From assembly GCF_947495025.1 (NCBI RefSeq), contig NZ_CANLXG010000003.1:558001-622000 (forward strand): DNA of 64,000 bases. The letters are read 5' to 3'. The translations under genes were made by a program, and so were the position numbers. The first letter of the stretch is position 1, and each line of letters begins with the position of its first letter. The DNA is from an uncultured Roseobacter sp. (GTDB lineage Bacteria > Pseudomonadota > Alphaproteobacteria > Rhodobacterales > Rhodobacteraceae). Under the pieces are notes generated by a model. It did not search any database. It was given only the letters and a program-made list of their open reading frames with translations, and was not told where the DNA came from. Positions 26,753 through 35,791 of this stretch are shown here, in pieces.

Positions 26753-29479
26753 TCAGCCCGCCGGTTTCGCATTGCGGATTTCGCGGGACCTGGCCCAGGA
26801 AATGAAGTCCTGCGGAAGCATGGGACGACCAAAATGGTAACCCTGCAGAATATCTGCACCTGCCGAGACCAGGACTGCGGCTTCGGACTCCGTTTCGACC
26901 CCTTCAACTGTTACCTCTGCGGCTACGCTGTGAACCATCTCGATCATGCCCTTTAAAAAGTTTGCCCGTTCTCGGTTTTTGTCGATGCCGGGTACGAAGA
27001 CCCGGTCTATTTTCACCCTGTCGGGTTTCAGCTCGAGCATCCCGGCGATACTGGCGTGCCCGGTACCAAAATCGTCAATTTCGATGCGCACAGCGTGATT
27101 TTTCAGTGACCAAAGACGGTCACGGAGTTCCTCGCTGAAATTGTCCATGAAAGCCGTCTCGAGAATTTCGATCGCCAGTTCTCCGGGCAGCGGCCCCGCC
27201 TGATTTATGTCTGAAATCAGAGACGGATCAGAAAGACGTTCTGCAGAAACATTGACAGAGATACTTGGCAGGTCCATTCCGGCATCCTGTATGTCAGCCC
27301 AGGTTGCCAGAGCCAGCTTTAAAATCCGGGAATCGAGTTCAGCGGTCAGACCCAGTTCTTTTGCCAGTGGCAGGAATACGTCAGGAGACAGCCGGCCCCG
27401 TTTCGGATGATCCCAGCGAGCCAGAATTTCACATCCAAGCAATGCGCGCGACCTCGCGGATACCTGTGGCTGAAGATGGATGCAGAACTCTTCCCTCTCG
27501 AAAGCGAGTTTGAAATCTCCAAGCATTTCGAGACGTTCTTCATGTATCGCACCCATAGTTGATGCGTAGGCTACGGCACAGTTCCTGCCATGGGTCTTTG
27601 CTTCGTAGAGCGCCATGTCTGCGCGTTTCCGGGTTTCGATGTTCTGTTCATCCTGATCAGCTATGGCAAATCCGATCGATGCGCCGGCACGGAGTTCTGT
27701 TGTCCCGAATTCAACCGGCTCGCAAAGCCGGTCAACGAGGTTGTCACAGAACACCTGCGCATCACCCAGATCACCATCGAAGTCTGCAAGTACAATGAAT
27801 TCGTCGCCGCCAATCCGAAACGCAAAATCCCTTCCGTGTTTCAGGTGCGCGCGCAGGCGATCTGCCGTGACCGCCAGAACCCTGTCTCCGGCCTCGTGAC
27901 CATGTGTGTCGTTCACGTCCTTAAACCGGTCGAGGTCAATCGCCAGAACGAGGAGATTGCAGTTTTCTGATACGTCCCCGGAAAGCGAGACTTCATCAAG
28001 CAGGATGCGATTTCCCAGACCGGTAAGCGCGTCGTGCCTCGCGGCCCATGCGCTTTCTTCCTGAACCTTGCGAAGAGCTGCGAACGAATCTTCGGCAAGT
28101 GTGCGCATTTCGCGTTCTGTGTTCAGCCGCCTGACCTGCTCTGCAATTTCGTTCTCAATCCTGTCGAGAACGTTATTGAAACTGATCGCCAGAGCGCCGT
28201 TTTCGGTGGACCGTTCAACTGCGAGCCTTCTACCCGGCTTCTCCTGACGATAATGCGACCTGATCTGATGAACAAAATCAGAAAATGAATTTTGCTCGTG
28301 ATTTTCTGCAAGGTTGAGGCCTCGTACTTCGTCACGTCTGGAGGCACGGAACAATCCGGCATGTTTCAGGGCGATTGCAAGTGGGGTAAGAGTCAGAACG
28401 ACCCAGAACCCAATAGCCAGAATGCCCATCATCTGAATGCCAAGCTGTTCCGCACGTGATTCTGCAGGCAGGAGTGCCACATCACCAAACAATGCAACGG
28501 CCATGGTTCCCCATATACCTGCCCCGAGATGAACCGGCACGGCGGACACCACATCGTCGATATGCAGTGCTTCCAGCAGTTCCATTGCCAGTACCATAAC
28601 GAGAGCACCGGATGCGCCGACCAGAAAAGCATCGCTGGCCGTGTAAATATCGATGCCCGCCGTACCTGCCACCAGGCCCGCGAGAACCCCGTTGATGACG
28701 ACATCAACACGAGCGTATCTGTAGATGATGAGGCAGATAGCAATTGATGCGACACCACCTCCGGCGGCCCCGATCGTTGTTCTGGCAATAATCGGACCAA
28801 CCGCTTCCCCGAAAAACTGTGCGCTTCCCCCGTTGAACGCACCCCAGCCTATCCAGAGAAATACTGCACCAAGGGCTTTCATTGCCGTTGAGCTGCCCTC
28901 GAACCGGCGACCGACATGCGAAAACCGGCCCAGCCGGGGGCCAACGACACAAACCGCAACAAGCGCGGCCCAGCCACCTACGCTGTGAACGACCGTAGCA
29001 CCGGCGAAATCATGAAAACCCGCTTCTTGCAGCCAGCCGACCTCTTCAGAAAGAATATTGCCGCTCCAGACCCAGTGCCCGACGACCGGATAAACCAGTG
29101 CACCGAGCGCTATGGAGAACAGGACATAGCCAATATAGCGTTCACGTTCAGCAACTGCTCCTGACACAATGGTTGCCGCAGTCGCCGCAAATGCCAGTTG
29201 GAAGAAAAACAACGAGGCCAGTTCGCCCGTGGTGTTATCCAGAGGCAGCAAAAAGCCAGACGTCCCGAAAAAGCCTGCATAGCTTGCACCAAACATAAGG
29301 CCAAACCCAATAACCCAATAGGCTGTTGCAACACAGCAGATGTCGCTGATGTTCTTCAGGGCGACATTCCCGGCATTTTTTGCCCGCACGGTACCTGCCT
29401 CAAGACAGAGGAAACCACACTGCAGGTCCAGTACGATCAACCCGCACAGGATTATCCACAGCTCGCTTACTTCTGACAT
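26753..29479 (-). CDS. Ammonium transporter (Amt) fused to GGDEF and EAL domains, 908 aa
   Basis: Residues 1-375 are a full Amt channel domain: the Phe-gate region FQLAFAATAATIVSG (93-107), FHDFAGATVVH with Asp157 and the first pore histidine His165, and the second pore histidine His317 in AVPVHLGAG. A linker with a helical, coiled-coil-like stretch (about 430-480) leads to a GGDEF domain with intact GGDEF at 557-561; the RxxD inhibitory site is replaced by HGRD (548-551). An EAL domain follows (EIL at 684-686, NVS at 743-745, DDFGTG at 802-807, K823, E859, Q879), with the catalytic acidic residues present. It is likely an ammonium receptor that tunes cyclic-di-GMP synthesis or breakdown at the inner membrane; direction and transport ability are unknown. 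The gene stands alone with no glnK neighbour. Confidence 0.95.
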   Translation of the reverse strand: MSEVSELWIILCGLIVLDLQCGFLCLEAGTVRAKNAGNVALKNISDICCVATAYWVIGFGLMFGASYAGFFGTSGFLLPLDNTTGELASLFFFQLAFAATAATIVSGAVAERERYIGYVLFSIALGALVYPVVGHWVWSGNILSEEVGWLQEAGFHDFAGATVVHSVGGWAALVAVCVVGPRLGRFSHVGRRFEGSSTAMKALGAVFLWIGWGAFNGGSAQFFGEAVGPIIARTTIGAAGGGVASIAICLIIYRYARVDVVINGVLAGLVAGTAGIDIYTASDAFLVGASGALVMVLAMELLEALHIDDVVSAVPVHLGAGIWGTMAVALFGDVALLPAESRAEQLGIQMMGILAIGFWVVLTLTPLAIALKHAGLFRASRRDEVRGLNLAENHEQNSFSDFVHQIRSHYRQEKPGRRLAVERSTENGALAISFNNVLDRIENEIAEQVRRLNTEREMRTLAEDSFAALRKVQEESAWAARHDALTGLGNRILLDEVSLSGDVSENCNLLVLAIDLDRFKDVNDTHGHEAGDRVLAVTADRLRAHLKHGRDFAFRIGGDEFIVLADFDGDLGDAQVFCDNLVDRLCEPVEFGTTELRAGASIGFAIADQDEQNIETRKRADMALYEAKTHGRNCAVAYASTMGAIHEERLEMLGDFKLAFEREEFCIHLQPQVSARSRALLGCEILARWDHPKRGRLSPDVFLPLAKELGLTAELDSRILKLALATWADIQDAGMDLPSISVNVSAERLSDPSLISDINQAGPLPGELAIEILETAFMDNFSEELRDRLWSLKNHAVRIEIDDFGTGHASIAGMLELKPDRVKIDRVFVPGIDKNRERANFLKGMIEMVHSVAAEVTVEGVETESEAAVLVSAGADILQGYHFGRPMLPQDFISWARSREIRNAKPAG

Positions 29480-30519
29480 TGAGAACCTGCAACCAACTCA
29501 TATCCGGGAAATTTTTCTAAGCGCGCTGCTGATAAGAATTCGTGAACTGTGTATGGCCCGGCGCCGGTAAATCCGGAAAATTTTGCATAACTGTGTCCAT
29601 GGTCACGCGGTTTTCCACCACAATAATCCATGCTTCAAAACCTGTGATCCAGCCGCTGGTTCAGGCCTCTGAGGTGTGAGCAGATGGACCCGGGAGAGGA
29701 TGGACCGGGTAACGCTGCTTCAGCGGCGGACTGATCGTGAGCGTGATTGCTCTGCATGCATAAGCGCAAAAAAACCTTGCTCTATCAGAGGTGACAGACC
29801 GGCGCGGCGCGCCCGCACAACAGATGTAAAAGCCCGCTGATTTTCGCATCTCTGCTTTTTAGCATCACAAGCAATGCAGTTCGGTCGGATGAACAATCGT
29901 TGGCGTATCTTGAGAAAAAAAGACCTCGGGTTGGTCCCGTATGTCTATTCCCACATGCCATAAGGTGGGGACGGCATCTTTCTCGACAACTTTTGCTGTT
30001 TGGTCGCTGTGCAGAACATGAGCCTCAAACCGGCCAGTCACCTCGCAACGGTCTGGGTAAATGCGTTCGAAGCAACCGAGCAAGCATTGTTCCGGGGCAC
30101 GACTGTCCAGAACCAGGTCCTGCGACTGCAGGCCCTCACTGAAACACGCCAGATCCAGATTCACATTCTTCGGTCCACGCCACATACCGACGGACGCGGC
30201 GCCGCAATTGTTCTCCAACGTCAGGGCAGAGGCGATAGCTGACTGCTGCTGATCACCATTGTCGGGTGTCCTGTCATGGGTGCGTAACACGCTGAAGAAC
30301 ACGCCACTGAGCTTAAACCGCGCATCGCAGGATCGCACCAAAAGAGGAGGTTTTCCTGCCTGTTTCTGCGATCTCCCCAGTTGCAAATCGCAGGAGGAAT
30401 CACCCGGAGTACAGTCACATATGCGGTCCGAAAACTGTGTGCCGCGCATAGTTGTGAAAAAAGTTTTACCACCGGAAACGAGACCCGAATCCCAATCAAA
30501 TGAGCAGCTTAGCTCCCCA

Positions 30520-30562
30520 TAAATGTATTCGTTTACAGAAATAATGTAAACGAATACATTTA
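30520..30562. promoter_or_regulatory. Paired LacI-type operators
   Basis: A 17-base perfect inverted repeat (30520-30536 and 30546-30562, nine-base spacer). Each arm carries a CG-centred operator: TGTATTCGTTTACA (30524-30537) and TGTAAACGAATACA (30545-30558). The centres are 21 bases apart, two helical turns, so two LacI-family dimers could sit on the same DNA face. The lacI-type gene at 35.8 kb in the same operon is the likely regulator. Confidence 0.75.
30532..30560 (+). promoter_or_regulatory. Candidate promoter of the sugar operon
   Basis: TTTACA (30532-30537) and TACATT (30555-30560) are separated by 17 bases and each overlaps one operator, so bound repressor would block RNA polymerase. 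The binding-protein start is 33 bases downstream. Confidence 0.5.
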
Positions 30563-30592
30563 AAGTGATTACTACATCGACTGGAGGATACG

Positions 30593-31903
30593 ATGAGGAA
30601 TTTTTTTGGCACTGCCACGGCAGTCGGGCTGCTTTGGTGCATGCCGGCAATCGCACAGGCACAAAGCGAAGTCATCGTCTGGGTGGCGGGAGAGCCCGGG
30701 CAGACGACCATCTACGACGAACTGGCCGAGGCATTTAACGCGTCCCAGTCGGACGCAACAATTACTGTCGTCAAGAACTCGTCTGATCTGTTCAATCCAG
30801 CGCTTATCCCTGCTTTGTCCGCAGGCGAAGGACCGGATCTCTTTACCTTTGGCACAGGTCCGGGTCAGCCCGCGGCGCTCATCGCAGGCGGCCTTGTTGC
30901 CGATCTGACGGATGCATACCGCGAGCACGGCTGGGCGGACACGATCCCCGAAGGGATCATCGTGCAGACATCCAGCGACGGTAAACTCTGGGCGTTCGGG
31001 AATGAGGTCGAAACGACTGGCATGTTCTACAATCAGGCAATCTTTGACGAAGCCGGCGTTTCAGTGCCGACCACATGGGCAGAAATGGAAGCGGTGGTTT
31101 CTGCCCTGCAGGCCGCGGGATATGATACGCCAATTGGTCTCGCAGCAGCGGACAAATGGCCGGTGTCCCACTGGCAGTCCATGATGTTCGGCCGCTACGC
31201 TGGTCCGGAAGGCATCGAGAACGTCCTGTTCGGGGACGGGGAATGGACCGATGCACCATTCGTCGCTGCTTCTGCAAAACTGCAGCAGATGGGCCAGGCC
31301 GGCTGGTTCGGGCCCACGCCCGTGGCAATTGGCTATGGCGAGTTGATGGACAGCTTCTGGGCAGGCGACGTGCCTATGACTTTCACCGGGCCATGGGTCA
31401 TCGGTGGCGGCATCCAGGCGACGGGGGACCGTATCAGCGACTACAGTGTCTTTGCGGTACCGCCTTTCGAAGAAGGTCAGGCTATTCACCCGACCAACTC
31501 AATCGGCAGCGGCTGGTACGTCCGGGAAGGATCAGAAGTGAAGGAACACGCCATCGCTTTTCTGAACAGCATGTTTCTGGAAACCGAAGGACGCGTCGCA
31601 TTGCTGAATGCGGGTACGATCCCTGTCGGACCCCTGGAGGACGCTCTGGCGCAGGCCGACCTGTCGCCACTTGCGCAGGACATCTGGAAAACGTCTGACG
31701 ATCACGCCGGCAACGGCACTGTTCCGGCGTTTCTTGACACCATCACTCCGGGTGGACTGACGACCGTCTCTTATGACGGTCTGCAGGGACTGCTTCTGAA
31801 TGTCATGACACCTGAAGAGTTCACGGCAGAGATGCAGAGCGCCTGGGCCGAGGCCAAGGAAGCAGGAGAGATCATGCTGCCCGGCGGCATCGCAGACGAG
31901 TAA
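30593..31903 (+). CDS. Sugar ABC transporter substrate-binding protein (family 1), 436 aa
   Basis: Periplasmic binding protein with a signal peptide (MRNFFGTATAVGLLWCMPAIAQA) followed by EVIVWVAGEPGQTTIYDELA and a MalE/ThuE-like two-lobed body (FTFGTGPGQPAALIAGGLVADL, GMFYNQAIFDEAGV, WVIGGGIQATGDRI). The ribosome site TGGAGGA is upstream. It is first in the operon, under the paired operators, and is followed by a strong stem-loop. The ThuA family member and ThuB-like remains downstream point to a disaccharide such as trehalose or a related sugar, by analogy with the Sinorhizobium thuEFGKAB operon. Confidence 0.93.
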   Translation: MRNFFGTATAVGLLWCMPAIAQAQSEVIVWVAGEPGQTTIYDELAEAFNASQSDATITVVKNSSDLFNPALIPALSAGEGPDLFTFGTGPGQPAALIAGGLVADLTDAYREHGWADTIPEGIIVQTSSDGKLWAFGNEVETTGMFYNQAIFDEAGVSVPTTWAEMEAVVSALQAAGYDTPIGLAAADKWPVSHWQSMMFGRYAGPEGIENVLFGDGEWTDAPFVAASAKLQQMGQAGWFGPTPVAIGYGELMDSFWAGDVPMTFTGPWVIGGGIQATGDRISDYSVFAVPPFEEGQAIHPTNSIGSGWYVREGSEVKEHAIAFLNSMFLETEGRVALLNAGTIPVGPLEDALAQADLSPLAQDIWKTSDDHAGNGTVPAFLDTITPGGLTTVSYDGLQGLLLNVMTPEEFTAEMQSAWAEAKEAGEIMLPGGIADE

Positions 31904-31925
31904 TCGCGCGCATCCACCGCCAGCT

Positions 31926-31959
31926 GCGGTTCCCGGGAACCCTCCCCCCCGGGAACTGC
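31926..31959 (+). other. Strong stem-loop after the binding-protein gene
   Basis: GCGGTTCCCGGG (31926-31937) pairs with CCCGGGAACTGC (31948-31959) with one G-U pair and a 10-base loop. There is no T-run; it is likely an mRNA 3'-end stabiliser that favours binding-protein expression. Confidence 0.6.
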
Positions 31960-32032
31960 CACCCGACGATAATCCAGTGTGCAGGCGCCACCTGTGGCGT
32001 GTCGCAGGCAATTTTCATGTGGAGAAGAGGCC

Positions 32033-32920
32033 ATGTTGCTCGATCCGAATTCCAGACTGGCGCAGCGGTTGAACCCCATTCTGTTCCTCTTACCCGCCCT
32101 GTCGATCTATGTCGTCTTCGCGATCTATCCGACAGTTTCCGTCATCGAGTATTCGTTCACGGACTGGGACGGGATCAGCCCGGAACGCAGCTACATCGGC
32201 CTTGAAAACTACCGCAAGATGTTTTCGGACAGGGTTTTCTGGGAGGCTTTCCGAAATACCTTTGTCTGGTCAGGTGTTATCCTCGTGATCAATGTCGGGC
32301 TGGGTCTGGTCATCGCGGCGATGCTGGCGCGCGTCTGGAAGGCGCGGCTGCTCATCCAGACCTGCATCGTTCTGCCTGTGGTCATTTCGCCCATGGCAGT
32401 CGCCACAATATGGCGCTGGATGTACCAGCCCAACGGCGTTATCAACCAGCTTCTTGACGGCATCGGTCTTGGCGCTCTGGCCCGGCCCTGGCTGGGTGAT
32501 CCCAGTGTTGTGCTCTATGCGTTGGCGTTCGCGCACAGCTGGTCAACCATCGGGCTCAGTGTGATCATATTCCTTGCAGGCCTGCAGGCCGTGGACGAAG
32601 ACCTCTACGAGGCGTCCAGGGTGGACGGGGCGACCCCGTTACAACAGTTCCGCTATGTCACGATGCCTGCGTTGCGCCCGGTGACGGCCGTGGTTTTCAT
32701 TCTGACCCTTACCCAGTCTTTCAAGGTCTTCGACATCGTCTGGGCCACGACGCAGGGCGGTCCTATCCGGTTCAGCGAAATCCTCTCGACCTACATGTAC
32801 AAACGTGGCGCGCTGGAAAACGACTACGGCTACGGATCGGCGATTGGCGTTGCCCTTCTGGTGATCGTCAGCATCGCCACCATCATCTACCTCCGGCTTC
32901 AGAACAGGAAGGACCAGTAA
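32033..32920 (+). CDS. Sugar ABC transporter permease 1 (MalF type), 295 aa
   Basis: Inner-membrane subunit. It shows LNPILFLLPALSIYVVFAIYPT, the first helix typical of carbohydrate permeases, and an EAA loop YEASRVDGATPLQQFRYVTM for ATPase coupling. The start at 32033 has GGAGAAGAGG upstream; the frame's earlier start at 31979 lies in the preceding spacer. The next permease begins one base after its stop. Confidence 0.93.
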   Translation: MLLDPNSRLAQRLNPILFLLPALSIYVVFAIYPTVSVIEYSFTDWDGISPERSYIGLENYRKMFSDRVFWEAFRNTFVWSGVILVINVGLGLVIAAMLARVWKARLLIQTCIVLPVVISPMAVATIWRWMYQPNGVINQLLDGIGLGALARPWLGDPSVVLYALAFAHSWSTIGLSVIIFLAGLQAVDEDLYEASRVDGATPLQQFRYVTMPALRPVTAVVFILTLTQSFKVFDIVWATTQGGPIRFSEILSTYMYKRGALENDYGYGSAIGVALLVIVSIATIIYLRLQNRKDQ

Positions 32921-32921
32921 G

Positions 32922-33734
32922 ATGGCACGCAAATGGATCCTTCTGTTCATCCTCGGCGTCATCGCCGTACTGATGGCCGCACCGCTGGTGCTGACCGTGT
33001 TTACATCGCTCAAGCCCACGACAGAACTGGTGAACCCCGCCTGGTATCCACCACGGGACATGACCTTCGAACACTACCTGCGCGTCTGGACGGAGGGTGG
33101 CTTCAGCCGTTACTTTGCCAACACTCTGATCATCTCTGCGGTGGATGCAGTTGTCATGATCGCCATCGCGTCGCTCGCGGCATATGCGATGGTGTTTATG
33201 GAATTCCGCGGCAAGATGTTGCTGCAACTCCTTTTCGTACTCGGCCTCATGATACCTGTAACGGCTGTCGTCCTGCCGCTCTTTCAGATCGTCCGGTCAA
33301 TGGGTCTGCTGAACACACATCTGGGCGTTATCCTGGCGGATCTTGCCCTCGCCGTTTCTGTCTTTGTGTTCATGTTCACCTCTTACTTCGCCGGTGTACC
33401 GAAAGCCCTGCACGAAGCCGCCCGCATTGACGGCGCGACCGAATTCCAGATTTACCGACGTGTGGTGATGCCGATTGCCACGCCAGCGGTGGTTACGACA
33501 GCGCTGTTGGAATTCCTCTGGAGCTGGAATGATCTTCTGTTGCGTTTGCTCATTATGACACGTGAAGAAATGCGCACTTTGTCTGTCGGCCTGCTCAACT
33601 TCCAGGGCACAATGACCCGCGACGTTACGGGCCTGTCCAGCGGGACCGTTATCATGGCGATCCCGGTTGTCCTGTTGTTCCTTGTCTTCCAGCGCAGCTT
33701 TGTCCGCGGCATGACTGCGGGAGCAGTCAAATGA
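32922..33734 (+). CDS. Sugar ABC transporter permease 2 (MalG type), 270 aa
   Basis: Second membrane subunit. It starts one base after the previous stop and ends overlapping the next gene by four bases. It has about six helices and the EAA loop HEAARIDGATEFQIYRRVVM (near residues 165-185), which docks on the ATPase. Confidence 0.93.
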   Translation: MARKWILLFILGVIAVLMAAPLVLTVFTSLKPTTELVNPAWYPPRDMTFEHYLRVWTEGGFSRYFANTLIISAVDAVVMIAIASLAAYAMVFMEFRGKMLLQLLFVLGLMIPVTAVVLPLFQIVRSMGLLNTHLGVILADLALAVSVFVFMFTSYFAGVPKALHEAARIDGATEFQIYRRVVMPIATPAVVTTALLEFLWSWNDLLLRLLIMTREEMRTLSVGLLNFQGTMTRDVTGLSSGTVIMAIPVVLLFLVFQRSFVRGMTAGAVK

Positions 33735-34756
33735 CCAGAAGCATCCTGATAATGGACCAGCATTTCCGCCAGCTGGAAGAACTGTTCCGCCCGGCAGCCT
33801 ACAGCGCGCTCAAGGAGACCTGCGATGTGGTCGGCGGCGCAAACTGGCCACTGCCGAAAGATGATCTGGCAATGAGCCTGCCGGATGCCGAGTTCATCAT
33901 TGCCGCCAGACCGGAGCTGACCCGTGAACAGATTGGAATGGCCGGAAATCTCAGGGCCGTGATCGAGGTCGCCGGAACGTTCCAGACCGGTATCGACTAT
34001 CAGGCCTGTTTTGACCGCGGGATCGAGGTTTTGTCCTGCGCGCCGGGGTTTCGGTATTCGGTTGCGGAAATGACCCTTGGGCTGATCCTCGCGGGCGCGC
34101 GGGGCATCGTGGATGAACACGAAAGGTTCCGCGCGGGATCCGAGCGATGGCTGCATGATAACATGGGCACGGACTTCTCACTTTATGGACAGACCATCGG
34201 CTTTGTAGGATACGGATCAATTGCGCGGGAAGCGGCGCGCCTGCTCACTCCGTTCGCCCCGAAAATCAAAGCATTCGATCCCTGGCTCGAAGCGGCAGGA
34301 ACGCTCGATGATGTGGAATTCTGCGATCTGGAAGAGACGCTGACCTCCTGCCGCTGCGTCGTCGTTGCAGCAACACCCACCGAAGAAAACTATCATCTGG
34401 TGTCCCGTGAGCTGATCGCGAAAATGCCGCGCGGCACCCTTGTGGTGGTTATCAGCCGCGCGCATCTGGTAGATTTCGAAGCGCTGGTCGAAGCCGCCGA
34501 TGCCGGACGCCTGCGGATTGCGAGCGATGTGTTCCCGCGCGAGCCGGTGTCCAAACGCGATGCCATGCGCCAGGCTGAAAACGTGATCTGGTCTCCACAC
34601 CGTGCCGCCGCTGTCGAAGGCGGGCGTCACCCGATCGGTGACATGATCCTGCACGATATCAGGGCTATTCAGTCGGGACGGCCGGAACGCCGGCTGCAGA
34701 CAGCTTCGCTTGAGAACATTCGGAAAATCATTCGCGCACCGCTGGTGGCGAGCTAA
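33731..34756 (+). CDS. D-isomer-specific 2-hydroxyacid dehydrogenase, 341 aa
   Basis: NAD(P)-dependent dehydrogenase of the phosphoglycerate dehydrogenase-like family. The Rossmann motif GFVGYGSIA is at 157-165, the substrate arginine in ISRAHLVD is Arg243, the acid in DVFPREPV is Glu271 and the catalytic histidine in SPHRAA is His290. The ATG overlaps the permease stop (ATGA), so it is translated with the transporter, an unusual insertion between permease and ATPase genes. It may oxidise or reduce a 2-hydroxy or 2-keto acid derived from the imported sugar (inference). Confidence 0.91.
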   Translation: MTRSILIMDQHFRQLEELFRPAAYSALKETCDVVGGANWPLPKDDLAMSLPDAEFIIAARPELTREQIGMAGNLRAVIEVAGTFQTGIDYQACFDRGIEVLSCAPGFRYSVAEMTLGLILAGARGIVDEHERFRAGSERWLHDNMGTDFSLYGQTIGFVGYGSIAREAARLLTPFAPKIKAFDPWLEAAGTLDDVEFCDLEETLTSCRCVVVAATPTEENYHLVSRELIAKMPRGTLVVVISRAHLVDFEALVEAADAGRLRIASDVFPREPVSKRDAMRQAENVIWSPHRAAAVEGGRHPIGDMILHDIRAIQSGRPERRLQTASLENIRKIIRAPLVAS

Positions 34757-34767
34757 GGGAGGTATCG

Positions 34768-35772
34768 ATGGCTGGAGTCGAACTGAAGAACCTGTCGAAG
34801 GCTTATGGACAGACAGAGGTACTGCACGACATCAATCTGTCCATTGCAGATGGCGAATTCATTGTCTTCGTCGGCCCATCAGGCTGTGGCAAATCAACTT
34901 TGCTGCGCATGATCGCCGGACTGGAGGAGATCACGGGAGGGGAGTTGCTGATCGGCGATGCCCGCGCCAACGAGCTGTCGCCAAAGCAGCGTGACATCGC
35001 CATGGTGTTCCAGTCCTACGCGCTTTATCCGCAAATGACAGTCGCGGAAAACATGGGCTTTTCACTGAGCCTGGAAGGCAAATCGAAAGCTGAGATTGCA
35101 GAAAAAGTGCAGGAAGCAGCAGATGCGCTGCAGCTTGGACCCTATCTGGACCGCAAGCCCGGCCAGCTTTCCGGCGGGCAACGCCAGCGTGTCGCAATTG
35201 GCCGCGCCATCGTACGCAAACCCAAGGTATTTCTGCTGGACGAACCGTTGTCCAACCTCGACGCCGCATTGCGGTCAGAAACACGGGTCGAAATCAGCGA
35301 ACTGCACCAACGTATGGAAACGACAATGATCTACGTCACGCACGATCAGGTGGAGGCCATGACCATGGCCGACCGGATTGTCGTCCTGAACGGTGGCTGT
35401 ATTGAACAGGTCGGCAGCCCGATGGATTTGTACAATAATCCGGCATCCGAGTTTGTGGCGGGTTTCATTGGCTCCCCAAAAATGAACTTCATCAAGGGCC
35501 CACAGGCAACAGCCGTCGGCGCCACGACATTGGGTGTGCGCCCGGAACATTTTGAGGTTGGCCCATCTGACGGGGCATGGGCTGGCAAAGTAGCGCTGGT
35601 TGAGCGTCTTGGGCACGACACCGTCCTGTATGTACATGCAGAAGACGCCGGCGCACTTACTGTCAGCCTCAGCGGTCAGCACCAACAGCAGGTCGGGGAC
35701 ACGGTTTACTTGAAGCCGCGCCCCGAGTTCATCCATAAGTTTGACCAGAACGGTCGCCCGATAACGATGTGA
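34768..35772 (+). CDS. Sugar ABC transporter ATP-binding protein (MalK/UgpC type), 334 aa
   Basis: Cytoplasmic ATPase with Walker [10 protein letters not shown], signature [15 protein letters not shown], Walker [13 protein letters not shown] and H-loop [15 protein letters not shown]. The last 100 residues form the TOBE-like regulatory domain ([10 protein letters not shown]). A good ribosome site (GGGAGG) lies in the 11-base gap after the dehydrogenase. It energises the two permeases upstream. Confidence 0.95.
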   Translation: MAGVELKNLSKAYGQTEVLHDINLSIADGEFIVFVGPSGCGKSTLLRMIAGLEEITGGELLIGDARANELSPKQRDIAMVFQSYALYPQMTVAENMGFSLSLEGKSKAEIAEKVQEAADALQLGPYLDRKPGQLSGGQRQRVAIGRAIVRKPKVFLLDEPLSNLDAALRSETRVEISELHQRMETTMIYVTHDQVEAMTMADRIVVLNGGCIEQVGSPMDLYNNPASEFVAGFIGSPKMNFIKGPQATAVGATTLGVRPEHFEVGPSDGAWAGKVALVERLGHDTVLYVHAEDAGALTVSLSGQHQQQVGDTVYLKPRPEFIHKFDQNGRPITM

Positions 35773-35791
35773 CCCGATGAATGTGGTGACC

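Larger units (their letters stand above)
29480..30592. other. 1.1 kb spacer with the sugar-operon control region at its right end
   Basis: No gene is supported. A long minus-strand frame (29865-30662) crosses the operators and promoter of the sugar operon and lacks a domain. The last 75 bases hold the LacI-type operators and promoter described separately. Confidence 0.55.

Noticed and set aside
29480..29530. Possible sigma-54 promoter before the Amt-GGDEF-EAL gene (minus strand)
   Set aside because: GG and GC elements are spaced 15 rather than 12 bases apart.
29865..30662. Long minus-strand reading frame of 265 codons
   Set aside because: It runs across the paired operators, the promoter and the first codons of the sugar operon, has no domain or signal, and lacks a convincing ribosome site.
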